The translations under genes were made by a program, and so were the position numbers. From Sulfurovum sp. (GTDB lineage Bacteria > Campylobacterota > Campylobacteria > Campylobacterales > Sulfurovaceae): 64,000 nt of DNA. The notes below the pieces were generated by a model, which saw nothing but the letters and a program-made list of their open reading frames with translations, made no database searches and was not told where the DNA came from. The DNA lies in assembly GCA_027068435.1 (NCBI GenBank), contig JAMOTA010000037.1:48589-112588 (forward strand), read 5' to 3'. Positions 27,726-36,758 of the stretch are shown one piece after another (position 1 is the stretch's first letter; every line of letters begins with the position of its first letter).

Positions 27726-28169
27726 TTATGAGAGTAGTTTTTTAACCATTTGGTTGATACGTCCACCATCAGCACGACTTCCTATAGCAGTTTTAGCTCC
27801 ACCCATAACTTTACCCATATCTTTCATGCTTTCAGCATTTACAGAAGCAATAACCTCTTTAACAACAGACTCTAACTCTATATCGTCCATAGGCTCTGGT
27901 AAATAGGCTTTAACAATAGCAATCTCTGCATTTTCTTTCTCTACTAAATCTTCACGACCTGCATCAGCAAATTGAGTTTTAGCATCTTCTCTTTGTTTAA
28001 GATACTTCATCATAATATTTTCTAAATCACTATCTGTAACATCTCTACGCTCATCTACCTCTATCTGTTTTACGGCAGCTTGAATATTTCTTAATGTATC
28101 TCTTTTAACGGTATCTTTCGCACGCATTGCATCTTTTATATCAGATTTTATCTGTTGGTTTAAACTCAT
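27726..28169 (-). CDS. GatB/YqeY domain protein
   Basis: A 147-residue YqeY homologue: SLNQQIKSDIKDAMRAKDTVKRDTLRNIQAAVK, and at the end MGKVMGGAKTAIGSRADGGRINQMVKKLL. The domain is like the tail of amidotransferase subunit GatB, which binds tRNA. The role of the stand-alone protein is unclear. It has an AGGAG ribosome site and lies divergent from a small unknown gene. Confidence 0.92.
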   Translation of the reverse strand: MSLNQQIKSDIKDAMRAKDTVKRDTLRNIQAAVKQIEVDERRDVTDSDLENIMMKYLKQREDAKTQFADAGREDLVEKENAEIAIVKAYLPEPMDDIELESVVKEVIASVNAESMKDMGKVMGGAKTAIGSRADGGRINQMVKKLLS

Positions 28170-28194
28170 GTAATTCTCCTGTGAATATTTAAAA

Positions 28195-28211
28195 GGATTA
28201 TACTATAATCC
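28195..28211. promoter_or_regulatory. Palindrome with two opposed -10 boxes
   Basis: GGATTATA-C-TATAATCC is a perfect 17-base inverted repeat. Read on plus, TATAAT (28204-28209) ends six bases before the ATG at 28216. Read on minus, TATAAT (28197-28202) lies 27 bases before yqeY, a normal distance. The two promoters would share one base-pair axis, so polymerase could probably use only one at a time. Confidence 0.5.
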
Positions 28212-28215
28212 CTTT

Positions 28216-28482
28216 ATGATTATTACTATAGAAGATAAACAATTTGACACAACAAAGATAACACAACTTTATCCAGCAGCCATAGTAAAGACTGGGCATG
28301 AAGATGAGACAACACAAGTAAGCCTTGAGTGGTTAGACATAGAGGCTAAGGGTAAGGTAGAAGTTGTGGGGTATGGACTTTTTATTAACTTAGCAGATGA
28401 AGAGAAATATAGCTTTATATTTACCACTAGAGAAGAGATGGATGAAGCCGCAGGACGTATTGCTTCACAGCTTCAAAAATAA
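28216..28482 (+). CDS. Small protein of unknown function, apparently leaderless
   Basis: An 88-residue acidic protein (MIITIEDKQFDTTKITQLYP). I do not recognise it. It is soluble, with a mixed alpha/beta pattern, no cysteines and no signal peptide. The ATG has no ribosome site, and the only visible -10 box ends six bases upstream, suggesting a leaderless mRNA. Codon use is like its neighbours. It is followed after 66 bases by a TPR gene on the same strand. Confidence 0.7.
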   Translation: MIITIEDKQFDTTKITQLYPAAIVKTGHEDETTQVSLEWLDIEAKGKVEVVGYGLFINLADEEKYSFIFTTREEMDEAAGRIASQLQK

Positions 28483-28548
28483 CATCGTTAATTTCTTTGG
28501 ATTTAAGTTAGTTTACTCTATGATGTCATATAAACTTTTGGAGAAACT

Positions 28549-29184
28549 ATGTCAACATTTCAACTCTTACTTCTTATCGCTGCTGGAGGGGTATTTTATC
28601 TCTTTTTTAAACAACTTTTTTCAGGGAGTCATCCTAAAAGGGGTGTAGATTTTGAAGCGAAAGTTTCAAACGAACAGTTAGGTGGTATTAACCGTCCAGA
28701 TAAAACTTTTTCAAGACCTAAAGTGCAAGTTTCACGTATGGAACAACTCTTCTCAATGACAGATGATGCTGTAGAGAGAGAAGACTATGATGAAGCAAAA
28801 AAAGCATTAGGTTCAGCACTTATTATAGATGAAAACAATACAGAAGCTTTACATAAAATGGGTTATGTTTGCATGCAAACTAAAGAGTACAGTGAAGCAA
28901 AAGAGAGTTATGAAAAGCTTCTTGCATTAGAAGAAGATAATGACATGGCTCATGCCTCTTTAGCCAATGTACTACATAAACTAGAAGATGAAGCAGGGGC
29001 TATCAGACATCATCAACGTGCTATAGAGCTTGATGAAACGTATGCACCACACCACTTTAATTATGCAAATACACTTTATGATTTAGAACGTAAAGATGAA
29101 GCACTTGATGCGTATAAAAGAGCATTTGAATTAGACAGTTCTCTTGAAGTTGCTCAAAAAATGATAGCAAAGCTCTCGGAGTAA
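28549..29184 (+). CDS. Membrane-anchored TPR protein
   Basis: A 211-residue protein with one N-terminal membrane segment (TFQLLLLIAAGGVFYLFFKQLF) and, after a 40-residue linker, three to four tetratricopeptide repeats (ALHKMGYVCMQTKEYSEAKESYEKLL; APHHFNYANTLYDLERKDEALDAYKRAF). It probably serves as a cytoplasm- or periplasm-facing scaffold; the topology cannot be settled. The next gene follows three bases after the stop. Confidence 0.82.
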   Translation: MSTFQLLLLIAAGGVFYLFFKQLFSGSHPKRGVDFEAKVSNEQLGGINRPDKTFSRPKVQVSRMEQLFSMTDDAVEREDYDEAKKALGSALIIDENNTEALHKMGYVCMQTKEYSEAKESYEKLLALEEDNDMAHASLANVLHKLEDEAGAIRHHQRAIELDETYAPHHFNYANTLYDLERKDEALDAYKRAFELDSSLEVAQKMIAKLSE

Positions 29185-29187
29185 TAG

Positions 29188-29406
29188 ATGGGAAGTAGAT
29201 GTTTTTTAACTCAAGTAGCTACGGAAGATATACTTAAGAGAGTGACCAATATGTGTGGAGAGTGCTATTGTGATCTTATTGAAGGTGATACGATACATTA
29301 CGATATGCAAAACTATCGTTACTTGTGTCACACTTGTCAAGAACAGCTTTGTGAGAAGATGAATGATGCATGTGAAGTTGTTGAAGAAGAGGGAACACTC
29401 TTTTAA
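29188..29406 (+). CDS. Small Cys-rich protein with zinc-ribbon-like cysteines
   Basis: A 72-residue protein with MCGECYC and, 22 residues later, LCHTCQEQLC, so two CxxC pairs that could bind zinc. I do not recognise the family. It begins three bases after the TPR gene, so the pair is cotranscribed. Its stop overlaps that of convergent pdxA. The MGSRC start could in principle be modified, but no lipobox is present. Confidence 0.65.
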   Translation: MGSRCFLTQVATEDILKRVTNMCGECYCDLIEGDTIHYDMQNYRYLCHTCQEQLCEKMNDACEVVEEEGTLF

Positions 29407-30341
29407 TTTTCAACAATATACTTTATGGCATTGATATAACTTAAATTGTTTAATTTTAAACCTTTATAGGCTCTGTCAAAAGCTGTTCCATGATCTACAG
29501 AAGTTCTTAATATAGGTAGATTTAACGATACATTAATCCCCTCATCAAAATAGAGTGCTTTTAGGGGTGCTAGCCCTTGGTCATGATACATGGCTATAAA
29601 GTGTGTGTAGTTGGCTCTTACAGATGGGGTAAATGCTACATCTGGAACTAAAGGGTTACTGTAGATTGGGGTCACGTCTTCCTGATAATAATGTGGATTA
29701 ATAATCGTATTTACATTATCTATCGCCTTTTGTATTATAAGCTCTTCATCTCCTAATACACCATCATCTCCAGCATGAGGGTTTAGTCCTAAAACTGCAA
29801 CTTGTTGCTTGGGTTTAGCTGTATGGTAAAAGTCTAGTAAAAATCTTGTTAATGATTTTTCATGAATACTTGTAGCTACCTCTCTAAGAGGAATATGCTC
29901 AGTAAAAAGCGCAACATACATTTTTGAACAACCAAGCATCATAATAGCTTCAGCATTAAAAAAGTCTCTTAATGCATCAGTATGACCTTTGTACTTAACC
30001 CCTGCTAACTCCCATGCTTTCTTGTGAATGGGTAGAGTACAGATAGCATCTACTTTTTTCTCTTTAGTAAGTGTCACTGCCTTTGTAAAAGAAGCATACG
30101 CATAAGCACCACTCTCTTTAGCAACAGTCCCTGCATTTATTTCAAAGTAAGGTGCTACCTCTTGAGTGGTTTGAAAATCACTAGGTATATCAAGTTTAAG
30201 TTTTTTTGCTGCTTGTTCAAGCATAGCTTTATCTATGCAATAGAGAGGTTTTACAATCGTTGAAATGGTTTTATGATTTTCCAAAGCAAGTTGTATGCCT
30301 ATGCCGTTTAAATCACCTATTGAGATAGCTATAGTTTTCAT
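29403..30341 (-). CDS. pdxA: 4-hydroxythreonine-4-phosphate dehydrogenase
   Basis: PdxA, 312 residues, of the DXP-dependent vitamin B6 pathway. It oxidises 4-phosphohydroxythreonine, whose product PdxJ then uses. Motifs: ISIGDLNGIGIQLAL, the metal-binding His in YKGHTDALRDF, GLNPHAGDDGVLG, and AMYHDQGLAPLKAL. It sits one base behind pdxJ, the usual pair in this phylum. The glutamate after GDLNGIG is replaced by Ile-Gln-Leu, as seen in Campylobacterota versions. Confidence 0.96.
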   Translation of the reverse strand: MKTIAISIGDLNGIGIQLALENHKTISTIVKPLYCIDKAMLEQAAKKLKLDIPSDFQTTQEVAPYFEINAGTVAKESGAYAYASFTKAVTLTKEKKVDAICTLPIHKKAWELAGVKYKGHTDALRDFFNAEAIMMLGCSKMYVALFTEHIPLREVATSIHEKSLTRFLLDFYHTAKPKQQVAVLGLNPHAGDDGVLGDEELIIQKAIDNVNTIINPHYYQEDVTPIYSNPLVPDVAFTPSVRANYTHFIAMYHDQGLAPLKALYFDEGINVSLNLPILRTSVDHGTAFDRAYKGLKLNNLSYINAIKYIVEN

Positions 30342-30342
30342 A

Positions 30343-31125
30343 TTATCGTATCAATTTTGCTTTCATATCTAAAATAGCTTGTTCTAGTCCTGTAAAAACA
30401 GAACGTGCAATAATGCTTTGCCCAATATTCAACTCTTCAATAGTCTCTATCTCTACAATATCTTGAACATTTTGCATATTAAGTCCATGCCCAGCAGCTA
30501 CACGTAACCCTCTCTCCATAGCATCACAACTTAGTAGTCGTAGATTACGAAGCTCATCATCTAACATCTGTTTAAGAATCTTTCTTGAGAGTTCAAGTTC
30601 AGGTATCGAATGGTGTGTTTTAGAGAGATTAGTATAAAGCATTGCATAGATATTTGCATATTTACCTGTATGGAACTCTATCCATTCTACCCCTAAATTT
30701 TCTGAACATTTTACAGCTTCTAGGGTAGGGTCTATAAAAAGTGAAACTTCTATTTCAGCTTTTTGTAGTCTTCTAATAGCATCTTTTAGTTTGGGTTGTT
30801 CACCTGAGACAGCAAGGCCACCCTCTGTGGTAACCTCTTCACGTTTTTCTGGTACAAGAGTCACACGGTGGGGTTTTAACTTACAAGCTATATCTATCAT
30901 CTCAGAAGCAATAGCACATTCAAGGTTTACAGGTAAAGAGGAGAGTTCTATGATATTGATGGCATCTGCATCTTGTATATGTCGTCTATCTTCACGTAAA
31001 TGGATGGTAATTTGGTCTGCACCAGCACGTTTACAAATACCCAATGCATCCAATGGGTCAGGGTCTGCTACTTTACGTGCTTCTCTTAAAACTGTAATAT
31101 GGTCAATATTTACACCTAATAACAT
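30343..31125 (-). CDS. pdxJ: Pyridoxine 5'-phosphate synthase
   Basis: PdxJ, 260 residues, a TIM barrel that joins aminoacetone phosphate with deoxyxylulose phosphate to make pyridoxine phosphate. Motifs are LGVNIDHITVLREAR at the start, ITIHLREDRRHIQD, VTLVPEKREEVTTEGG, and GLRVAAGHGLN. It is first of the pdxJ-pdxA unit, starting behind AAAGGAG and divergent from a thioredoxin gene. Confidence 0.97.
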   Translation of the reverse strand: MLLGVNIDHITVLREARKVADPDPLDALGICKRAGADQITIHLREDRRHIQDADAINIIELSSLPVNLECAIASEMIDIACKLKPHRVTLVPEKREEVTTEGGLAVSGEQPKLKDAIRRLQKAEIEVSLFIDPTLEAVKCSENLGVEWIEFHTGKYANIYAMLYTNLSKTHHSIPELELSRKILKQMLDDELRNLRLLSCDAMERGLRVAAGHGLNMQNVQDIVEIETIEELNIGQSIIARSVFTGLEQAILDMKAKLIR

Positions 31126-31185
31126 CCATACTCCTTTAATGTATATTTGGATAAATTATAGCTAACAAAAGATTAGGAGAGATAG

Positions 31186-31524
31186 ATGAAGCATAAAAAA
31201 GTTTTAAATGTTGTTCAATATAGTCAGATTAAAGAGAATATAGGTAACGGTAAACCCACTATCTTAGCTTTTGGCATGTCACACTGTTACTCATGTTTGG
31301 CTATGTCTAACGTATTTGCTCAAGTACTTGAAATTAATCCTGAGTTTCAAATTTACTCTATAGATTCTCAAAAAGAACGCTTGGTAAGTCGTGATATTTA
31401 CAAACTAAAAGAGATGCCTACACAAATCTTCTTCAATGCTAAAGGCGAAGAGGTATTTCGCCATACAGGAGCATACAAGAAAGCAGTGCTTGATATTATT
31501 TTGAAGAAATATGAGTTTTTGTAG
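31186..31524 (+). CDS. Thioredoxin-like protein (CYSC)
   Basis: A 112-residue thioredoxin fold with active site CYSC in FGMSHCYSCLAMS and the cis-Pro in MPTQIFF. There is no signal peptide, so it should work in the cytoplasm. The CxxC with Tyr-Ser departs from thioredoxin CGPC and suggests a specialised reductase. It precedes argG by 56 bases, but argG has its own -10 box. Confidence 0.88.
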   Translation: MKHKKVLNVVQYSQIKENIGNGKPTILAFGMSHCYSCLAMSNVFAQVLEINPEFQIYSIDSQKERLVSRDIYKLKEMPTQIFFNAKGEEVFRHTGAYKKAVLDIILKKYEFL

Positions 31525-31540
31525 CTCTTAACCTACTTTA

Positions 31541-31549
31541 TGCTAAAAT
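31541..31549 (+). promoter_or_regulatory. Extended -10 promoter (TGC-TAAAAT) of argG
   Basis: TGC-TAAAAT, 31 bases before the argG ATG. A run AAAAGG nearer the start serves as ribosome site. Confidence 0.45.
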
Positions 31550-31580
31550 CGCGAGAATATTATTATAAAAGGCTTATAGC

Positions 31581-32918
31581 ATGGCAAAAAGAAAGATTAA
31601 AAAAGCAGTATTAGCTTATTCTGGTGGACTTGATACAAGTATTATCCTTAAATGGTTACAAGATGAGTATGAGTGTGAGGTAGTAACATTTACAGCAGAC
31701 CTTGGACAAGGTGAAGAGGTAGAACCAGCACGTAAAAAAGCACTCGATATGGGGATAAAACCTGAAAATGTTTTCATTTTAGACCTTAGAGAAGAGTTTG
31801 TAAAAGATTTTGTTTTCCCTATGTTTAGAGCCAATGCTATTTATGAAGGAGAGTACCTACTTGGAACTTCTATCGCTCGTCCACTTATCTCTAAAAAGCA
31901 GATAGAGATAGCACACCAAACTGGTGCCGATGCAGTAAGTCATGGTGCAACAGGTAAAGGGAATGACCAAGTACGTTTTGAGCTTGGCTACCTTGCACTT
32001 GACCCAGATATTGCGGTTATTGCTCCATGGAGAGAGTGGGACTTAAACTCACGTACAAAACTGTTAAAGTATGCCGAAGAGCATGGTATTGACATCGATG
32101 GAAAAGGTCAAGCTAAACCATACTCAATGGATGCTAACTTACTTCATATCTCTTATGAAGGTGAGCATTTAGAGAACCCTTATAATGAGCCAGAAGAAAA
32201 TATGTGGTTATGGTCTGTAAGTCCAGAAAAAGCACCTGATGAAGCAGAATACATTACTATAGACTACAAGTATGGTGACCCAATTGCTATTAACCGTGTA
32301 GAGATGACTCCTGCTGAGATATTGACTAAACTTAATGCCTACGGTAACAAACATGGTATCGGTCGTATCGATATCGTAGAGAACCGTATGGTAGGTATGA
32401 AAGCACGTGGTTGTTATGAGACACCAGGTGGGACTATTATGCTAAAAGCACACCGTGCTATAGAGTCTATCACGCTTGACAGAGAAGAGGCTCACATGAA
32501 AGATGAGCTTATGCCAAAGTATGCAAAACTCATCTACAACGGTTTATGGTGGTCACCAGAGCGTAAGATGCTACAAGCTGCTATAGATGCAACACAAGAC
32601 CATGTAGAGGGTACAGTAAAGCTAAAACTTTACAAAGGTAATGTAACAGTAGTAGGTAGAAAATCTGATGTAACACTTTACTCAGAAGAGCATTCTACTT
32701 TTGAAGCAGATGATGTTTATGACCAAACAGATGCAGAAGGGTTTATTAGACTTAATGCACTTCGTTTTATGATTGAAGGTAAAAAACAGCCTGAACGTAT
32801 TAAGGCACTTATCGGTTCTTATGATGAAGTTGAAGTGTGTCGTATCGAGACGGGTTCTGTGACTATCTGTCAGCGTATTAAACGTTTCTTTGGATTTGGA
32901 AAAAAAGAAGAAAATTAG
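31581..32918 (+). CDS. argG: Argininosuccinate synthase with C-terminal extension
   Basis: ArgG joins citrulline and aspartate using ATP in arginine synthesis. The ATP loop [10 protein letters not shown], then [18 protein letters not shown] and [17 protein letters not shown] are canonical. The product is 445 residues where 400-406 is usual. The family domain ends near [13 protein letters not shown], and 42 more residues follow, containing two Cys and a basic end ([11 protein letters not shown]). No frameshift is visible, so the tail is probably real. Its role is unknown. Confidence 0.97.
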   Translation: MAKRKIKKAVLAYSGGLDTSIILKWLQDEYECEVVTFTADLGQGEEVEPARKKALDMGIKPENVFILDLREEFVKDFVFPMFRANAIYEGEYLLGTSIARPLISKKQIEIAHQTGADAVSHGATGKGNDQVRFELGYLALDPDIAVIAPWREWDLNSRTKLLKYAEEHGIDIDGKGQAKPYSMDANLLHISYEGEHLENPYNEPEENMWLWSVSPEKAPDEAEYITIDYKYGDPIAINRVEMTPAEILTKLNAYGNKHGIGRIDIVENRMVGMKARGCYETPGGTIMLKAHRAIESITLDREEAHMKDELMPKYAKLIYNGLWWSPERKMLQAAIDATQDHVEGTVKLKLYKGNVTVVGRKSDVTLYSEEHSTFEADDVYDQTDAEGFIRLNALRFMIEGKKQPERIKALIGSYDEVEVCRIETGSVTICQRIKRFFGFGKKEEN

Positions 32919-32927
32919 TAGTTTAGT

Positions 32928-32957
32928 GTGTTACAACATTTTGTTGTAACACCTTTT
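32928..32957. terminator. Rho-independent terminator after argG
   Basis: Perfect 11-base stem GTGTTACAACA / TGTTGTAACAC with a TTT loop, followed by CTTTTATTT. It lies between convergent argG and the M3 peptidase gene. Confidence 0.88.
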
Positions 32958-32959
32958 AT

Positions 32960-34909
32960 TTAATCTATCTCATAAAGTTTAATAAGACTTTTAACCTCTG
33001 CTTTACGTCCAAGCCACTCTTGGTAAAGTTCACTCATCTCTTTAGAACCACCATTTGCTAAAATATACTCTTTGTACCCTTTTGCTTTCTCTTTATCAAA
33101 TCCATACTCATCATCTAAGCAAGAGAAAAATGCATCTGCACTTAATACTTCTGCCCATTTGTAAGAGTAGTACCCCGCTGCATACCCTCCTGCAAAGATG
33201 TGAGCAAAACCGTGTTGAAACTTATTATAACTTGCAGGTTTGAGTAAAGAAGTTTTCTCTTTTATAGTGTCAATAAGTTTTTGTACCTCGTCACCTTGGT
33301 AAAGCTTTTGATGTAGTTTAAAGTCAAAGAGTGAAAACTCCACTTGTCTCAAAATACCTAGTGCAGCTTGAAAGTTTTTTGTCTCTTTTATTTTAGACAT
33401 AAGCTCATCGGAGATAGACTCTCCTGTCTCATAATGAAATCCAAAACGTTTTAAAATAGCACTCTCATAGGCAAAGTTTTCTAAAAACTGTGAAGGAAAC
33501 TCTACAACATCCCATGCCACACCGTTAATACCAGATACTGAACGCTCTTTAGATGTACCAAAAAGGTGATGTATTGCGTGTCCCATTTCATGAAAGAGTG
33601 TGACTACGTCATCATGTCTTAGTAGAGATGGAGTGGTTTTAGTAGTAGGTGAGAAGTTACATACTACAAACGCTGAAGCTAAATGTTTTTTACCCTCTAC
33701 ATCTACATAATGTGTTTCCCAGTCGTTCATCCATGCTCCACCACGCTTCTCTTTTCTTGCCTCTAAGTCAAAGTAAATACGACCTGAAAGTGTGTCATTA
33801 TCGAAAATGTCAAATGCCTTTACACAACTGTGCCATGTAGGAACATCGGCAGGTTTAAAGCTTACAGAAAAAAGTTCTGAGACAATGTCAAGCATACCTT
33901 GAAGTACTTTGCTTTGTTCAAAGTATGGCTTTGTCATCGTGTCATCAAAGTTAAATTTTTCTTTTTTGAGCTTCTCTGAGTAGTACCCTACATCATAGCC
34001 TTCAAGGTCTTCTATGTTATCTACTCTCTTTGCAAAGCCTCTTAACTCTTCTAACTCATTTCGAGCTTGAGGCAGAGCAGCATGAGCTAAGTCTTCTAAG
34101 AAATTTATCACATCATCTTGAGTACTTGCATCTCTTGTCTCTAGTGCATAGTGGGCATAGTTATCAAAGTGTAGAAGTTTTGATTTTTCTTGTTTAAGGG
34201 CAAGTATTTGGTCTATCACTTCAGCATTTTGAGGAGCTCTTGTACTGTATGCTTTAGAGATGGCTTTACGGTGTTCTCTGTTTGGTCCGTAAGTCATGTA
34301 AGCTAAGTAACTAGGGATTTGAAGAGTAAACTTATAGATAGTTTTACCCTCTAACTTCTCTTTAGCTGCATCAATGTCAGACTGAGGCATACCCTCTACA
34401 TCTTTAGCATCTGTCATTATAAGCTCATAGTCATTGGTAGCATCAAGTAGGTTTTGTGAAAAGTTATTGGAGAGTTCAGAGAGTTTTAAAGAGATCTCTT
34501 CCATTCTTTTTTTCTCTTCTTTAGGGAGCTTAGCACCTGAGAGTACAAAGTCTCTTACTTCATGAGAGACAACTGTTTTTGCCTCTTTGGAAGTGGTAGT
34601 AATCTGTTCTATTTTCTTAAAAAGTGCTTCATTTTGTGCAATCTCAGAAGAGAACTTTGAAAGCAATGGCAGTGAAGCTTCATACGCTTTTTGTGACTCA
34701 TCAGAGTTCATCACAGAGTTAAGGTGAGACAGAGGCGTAAAAAAAAGCCCCAGCTCTTCATCTAAGTCTTGAAGAGGTTTTAACACCTTCTCATAACTCA
34801 CATCATCACTATGTGTAATCGCCTCTACTGTAGCACGTTGCTGATTTAAAAGTCTATCCAACTCTTGTGGAAATTGCTCTAAATTATCTATCTTAAATTC
34901 TTGAAACAT
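32960..34909 (-). CDS. prlC: M3-family metallopeptidase (oligopeptidase A-like)
   Basis: A 649-residue zinc peptidase. The active site HEMGHAIHHLFG (HExxH) lies in TLFHEMGH, with the third ligand Glu in the downstream VEFPSQFLENFA. It cleaves short peptides in the cytoplasm, including degraded signal peptides. Length and the FxPTTKTTPSLLRHDDV segment fit oligopeptidase A more than PepF. It is a single-gene unit. Confidence 0.92.
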   Translation of the reverse strand: MFQEFKIDNLEQFPQELDRLLNQQRATVEAITHSDDVSYEKVLKPLQDLDEELGLFFTPLSHLNSVMNSDESQKAYEASLPLLSKFSSEIAQNEALFKKIEQITTTSKEAKTVVSHEVRDFVLSGAKLPKEEKKRMEEISLKLSELSNNFSQNLLDATNDYELIMTDAKDVEGMPQSDIDAAKEKLEGKTIYKFTLQIPSYLAYMTYGPNREHRKAISKAYSTRAPQNAEVIDQILALKQEKSKLLHFDNYAHYALETRDASTQDDVINFLEDLAHAALPQARNELEELRGFAKRVDNIEDLEGYDVGYYSEKLKKEKFNFDDTMTKPYFEQSKVLQGMLDIVSELFSVSFKPADVPTWHSCVKAFDIFDNDTLSGRIYFDLEARKEKRGGAWMNDWETHYVDVEGKKHLASAFVVCNFSPTTKTTPSLLRHDDVVTLFHEMGHAIHHLFGTSKERSVSGINGVAWDVVEFPSQFLENFAYESAILKRFGFHYETGESISDELMSKIKETKNFQAALGILRQVEFSLFDFKLHQKLYQGDEVQKLIDTIKEKTSLLKPASYNKFQHGFAHIFAGGYAAGYYSYKWAEVLSADAFFSCLDDEYGFDKEKAKGYKEYILANGGSKEMSELYQEWLGRKAEVKSLIKLYEID

Positions 34910-34929
34910 AAGTAATATCCGTTATTTTG

Positions 34930-34967
34930 ATTTTTATGATTGTAGCATGTTAAGCTGTTGAGGGGCT
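34930..34967 (+). repeat. 38-bp direct repeat, left copy (flanks TA module)
   Basis: Begins ATTTTTATGATTGTA and ends CTGTTGAGGGGCT. It matches 35 of 38 bases at 35667-35704. The two copies enclose 699 bases holding the toxin-antitoxin genes. It lies just upstream of the M3 peptidase gene start. Confidence 0.85.
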
Positions 34968-35096
34968 GTAGTTTAGTTTAAGTTATAGGGTTCACTATTG
35001 TCCATAATGATACGCTATTAGATAAAAGATATGGATATTTATAAATAACGCTTTCTCTAAGTATGTAAGCTATATAATTTAGTGAAGGATTAAAAT

Positions 35097-35303
35097 ATGC
35101 ATACAATTAATTTAACAATAGAAGATAAAATTTATGAACATATAGTTAAAAGTGGAATAAATGTTCAAGAGGAGTTAAAAAAGTCTCTTTACAAAATGCT
35201 ATATAATAAAGAAAATCAAATTGCCGATGATATAAATCAAGCACTTTTAGATGTTGAAAAAAGAAATACAAAACCTTTAAATAAGTTATTAGATGAACTT
35301 TGA
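35097..35303 (+). CDS. Antitoxin-like small protein
   Basis: A 68-residue acidic protein, MHTINLTIEDKIYEHIVKSG, with a short beta strand and helices, the pattern of ribbon-helix-helix or RelB/DinJ-like antitoxins. It overlaps the downstream RelE/ParE-like gene by 11 bases, the standard antitoxin-toxin order. It has the ribosome site GAAGGA. The family is assigned mainly by context; the antitoxin would bind its toxin and repress its own promoter. Confidence 0.75.
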   Translation: MHTINLTIEDKIYEHIVKSGINVQEELKKSLYKMLYNKENQIADDINQALLDVEKRNTKPLNKLLDEL

Positions 35304-35610
35304 AACAACAAGTTTATTTGATAAACAGTTTAAAAAACTTTATAAAAAATACAATCTTTTAAAAAAAGATATCTCTTATTTTGTTAGTGATTTTGATGAT
35401 TTACATAAACAATCAACAAAAATACAACAGAATTTATTTAAAATCAGACTAGCTAATAGCAATAAAAACAAAGGCAAAAGTGCTGGATATAGAATTTATT
35501 ATTATATTAAATTAGAAGAGAATATTTATCTATTAACTATTTATGACAAATCTGCAATATCAATGATAGATGAAAAAATATTAATAAATTTAATTAGAGA
35601 ATTAAATTGA
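35293..35610 (+). CDS. RelE/ParE-superfamily toxin
   Basis: A 105-residue basic protein with the RelE/ParE fold: FDKQFKKLYKKYNLLKKDI at the start, then FKIRLANSNKNKGKSAGYRIYYYIKLEENIYLLTIYDKS. The GKSAGYRI strand carries the conserved Arg of the family. RelE members cut mRNA on the ribosome and ParE members poison gyrase; sequence alone does not decide. Its start overlaps the antitoxin gene. It is very AT-rich compared with housekeeping genes around it, a sign of acquisition. Confidence 0.85.
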   Translation: MNFETTSLFDKQFKKLYKKYNLLKKDISYFVSDFDDLHKQSTKIQQNLFKIRLANSNKNKGKSAGYRIYYYIKLEENIYLLTIYDKSAISMIDEKILINLIRELN

Positions 35611-35666
35611 ATAGGGTCTAGTATATTTCAAACAAATAAAGTATAGGGTTTAATAAAAGTTAAGAT

Positions 35667-35704
35667 ATTTTTATGATTGTAATATGTTAATCTGTTGAGG
35701 GGCT
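35667..35704 (+). repeat. 38-bp direct repeat, right copy
   Basis: Second copy of the repeat at 34930-34967, with three mismatches (GC to AT and one G to T). It ends 57 bases before the WYL regulator ATG. No integrase or transposase gene lies between the copies. Confidence 0.85.
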
Positions 35705-35761
35705 AAGTGTTCAAATCATTTAGAGTACAATAATGCATCACTTAGTTAAGGGATTTACTTT

Positions 35762-36694
35762 ATGTATGATTATCAGAATAGACTTGAACGCTTAGACTAC
35801 CTTCTTACGGCACTCTCAAAAGGTGATAGACTCTCTACACCTCTGTTGGTAGAGCAGTTAGGTGTCACAAAAAAGATTATACAAACAGACTTTAAAGAGT
35901 ATGTTTTACCTTATGTAGAAGAGGTCTATTATGACTACAGTGCCAAATGTTACATAGCAAAGAGTAATTTTTTACAAAAAATGTTACTAGAGAGTAGGGC
36001 ATTGGCTACGATGCTACTTTTAAAAGCAAAGAGTAGAGATAAATACAGTCCAAAAGGTTTTACCGAAAGTGTAGATGGCTTCTTTTTAGAATATGGAAAC
36101 TTACTTAAAGAACGTATCTACAATAAGTCTATGGTAGAAAAACTTGATGCTTCAAACTATGTACATATCTTTATAGAAAATGCCATAAAATCAAAAAATA
36201 TCATTACTTGTAGTTACAATAAAAAGCAACGAGAACTCTATCCTCTTCAAATCATAAACCTTGAGGGTTTTTGGTATTTGGTCAATTGGGATACTGAGTA
36301 TGATGATATAAGACGCTACCATCTTAAAAGCATTACGGATGTAGAAGTTTTTGTTGATACATTTGAAATCTCTTCTGCTGTGCATACTATACTAGAGCGA
36401 TTTGACTATGCTATCAATGCTTTTTTTGAACCTTTTATAGAACCATTTGCAGTAGAGCTTTTCTTAGATGCTAAAGTAGCCAAATACTTTTTAAGAATGC
36501 CCATCTCAAAGCATCAAAGAGTCATGAAAACCTACAAAGATGGAAGCATAGACCTAGAACTTTATATAACAGACTATATGGAAATTATTCCTACCATTCA
36601 GAGGTATATGCCTTATATCGGAGTGATAGAGCCTGAGGGGTTGAGGGATGAGATTGAGGAGAATATGGGAGTGTATAGAGAGAGGTTTTTGTGA
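35762..36694 (+). CDS. WYL-domain transcriptional regulator
   Basis: A 310-residue regulator. The N-terminal HTH (LDYLLTALSKGDRLSTPLLVEQLGVTKKIIQTDF) resembles DeoR-type domains, and the WYL region reads REL-YPLQIINLEGFWYLVNWD. WYL proteins often control phage defence and DNA damage genes, and bind ligands through the WYL fold. It lies just upstream of the EVE/HNH endonuclease gene on the same strand, which it may regulate. Confidence 0.9.
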   Translation: MYDYQNRLERLDYLLTALSKGDRLSTPLLVEQLGVTKKIIQTDFKEYVLPYVEEVYYDYSAKCYIAKSNFLQKMLLESRALATMLLLKAKSRDKYSPKGFTESVDGFFLEYGNLLKERIYNKSMVEKLDASNYVHIFIENAIKSKNIITCSYNKKQRELYPLQIINLEGFWYLVNWDTEYDDIRRYHLKSITDVEVFVDTFEISSAVHTILERFDYAINAFFEPFIEPFAVELFLDAKVAKYFLRMPISKHQRVMKTYKDGSIDLELYITDYMEIIPTIQRYMPYIGVIEPEGLRDEIEENMGVYRERFL

Positions 36695-36758
36695 GTTACT
36701 TGGGTTGGTGATTTAATTTAGGTATACTTGGTTTAAATAAATTATGGGAGAGTGAAAA

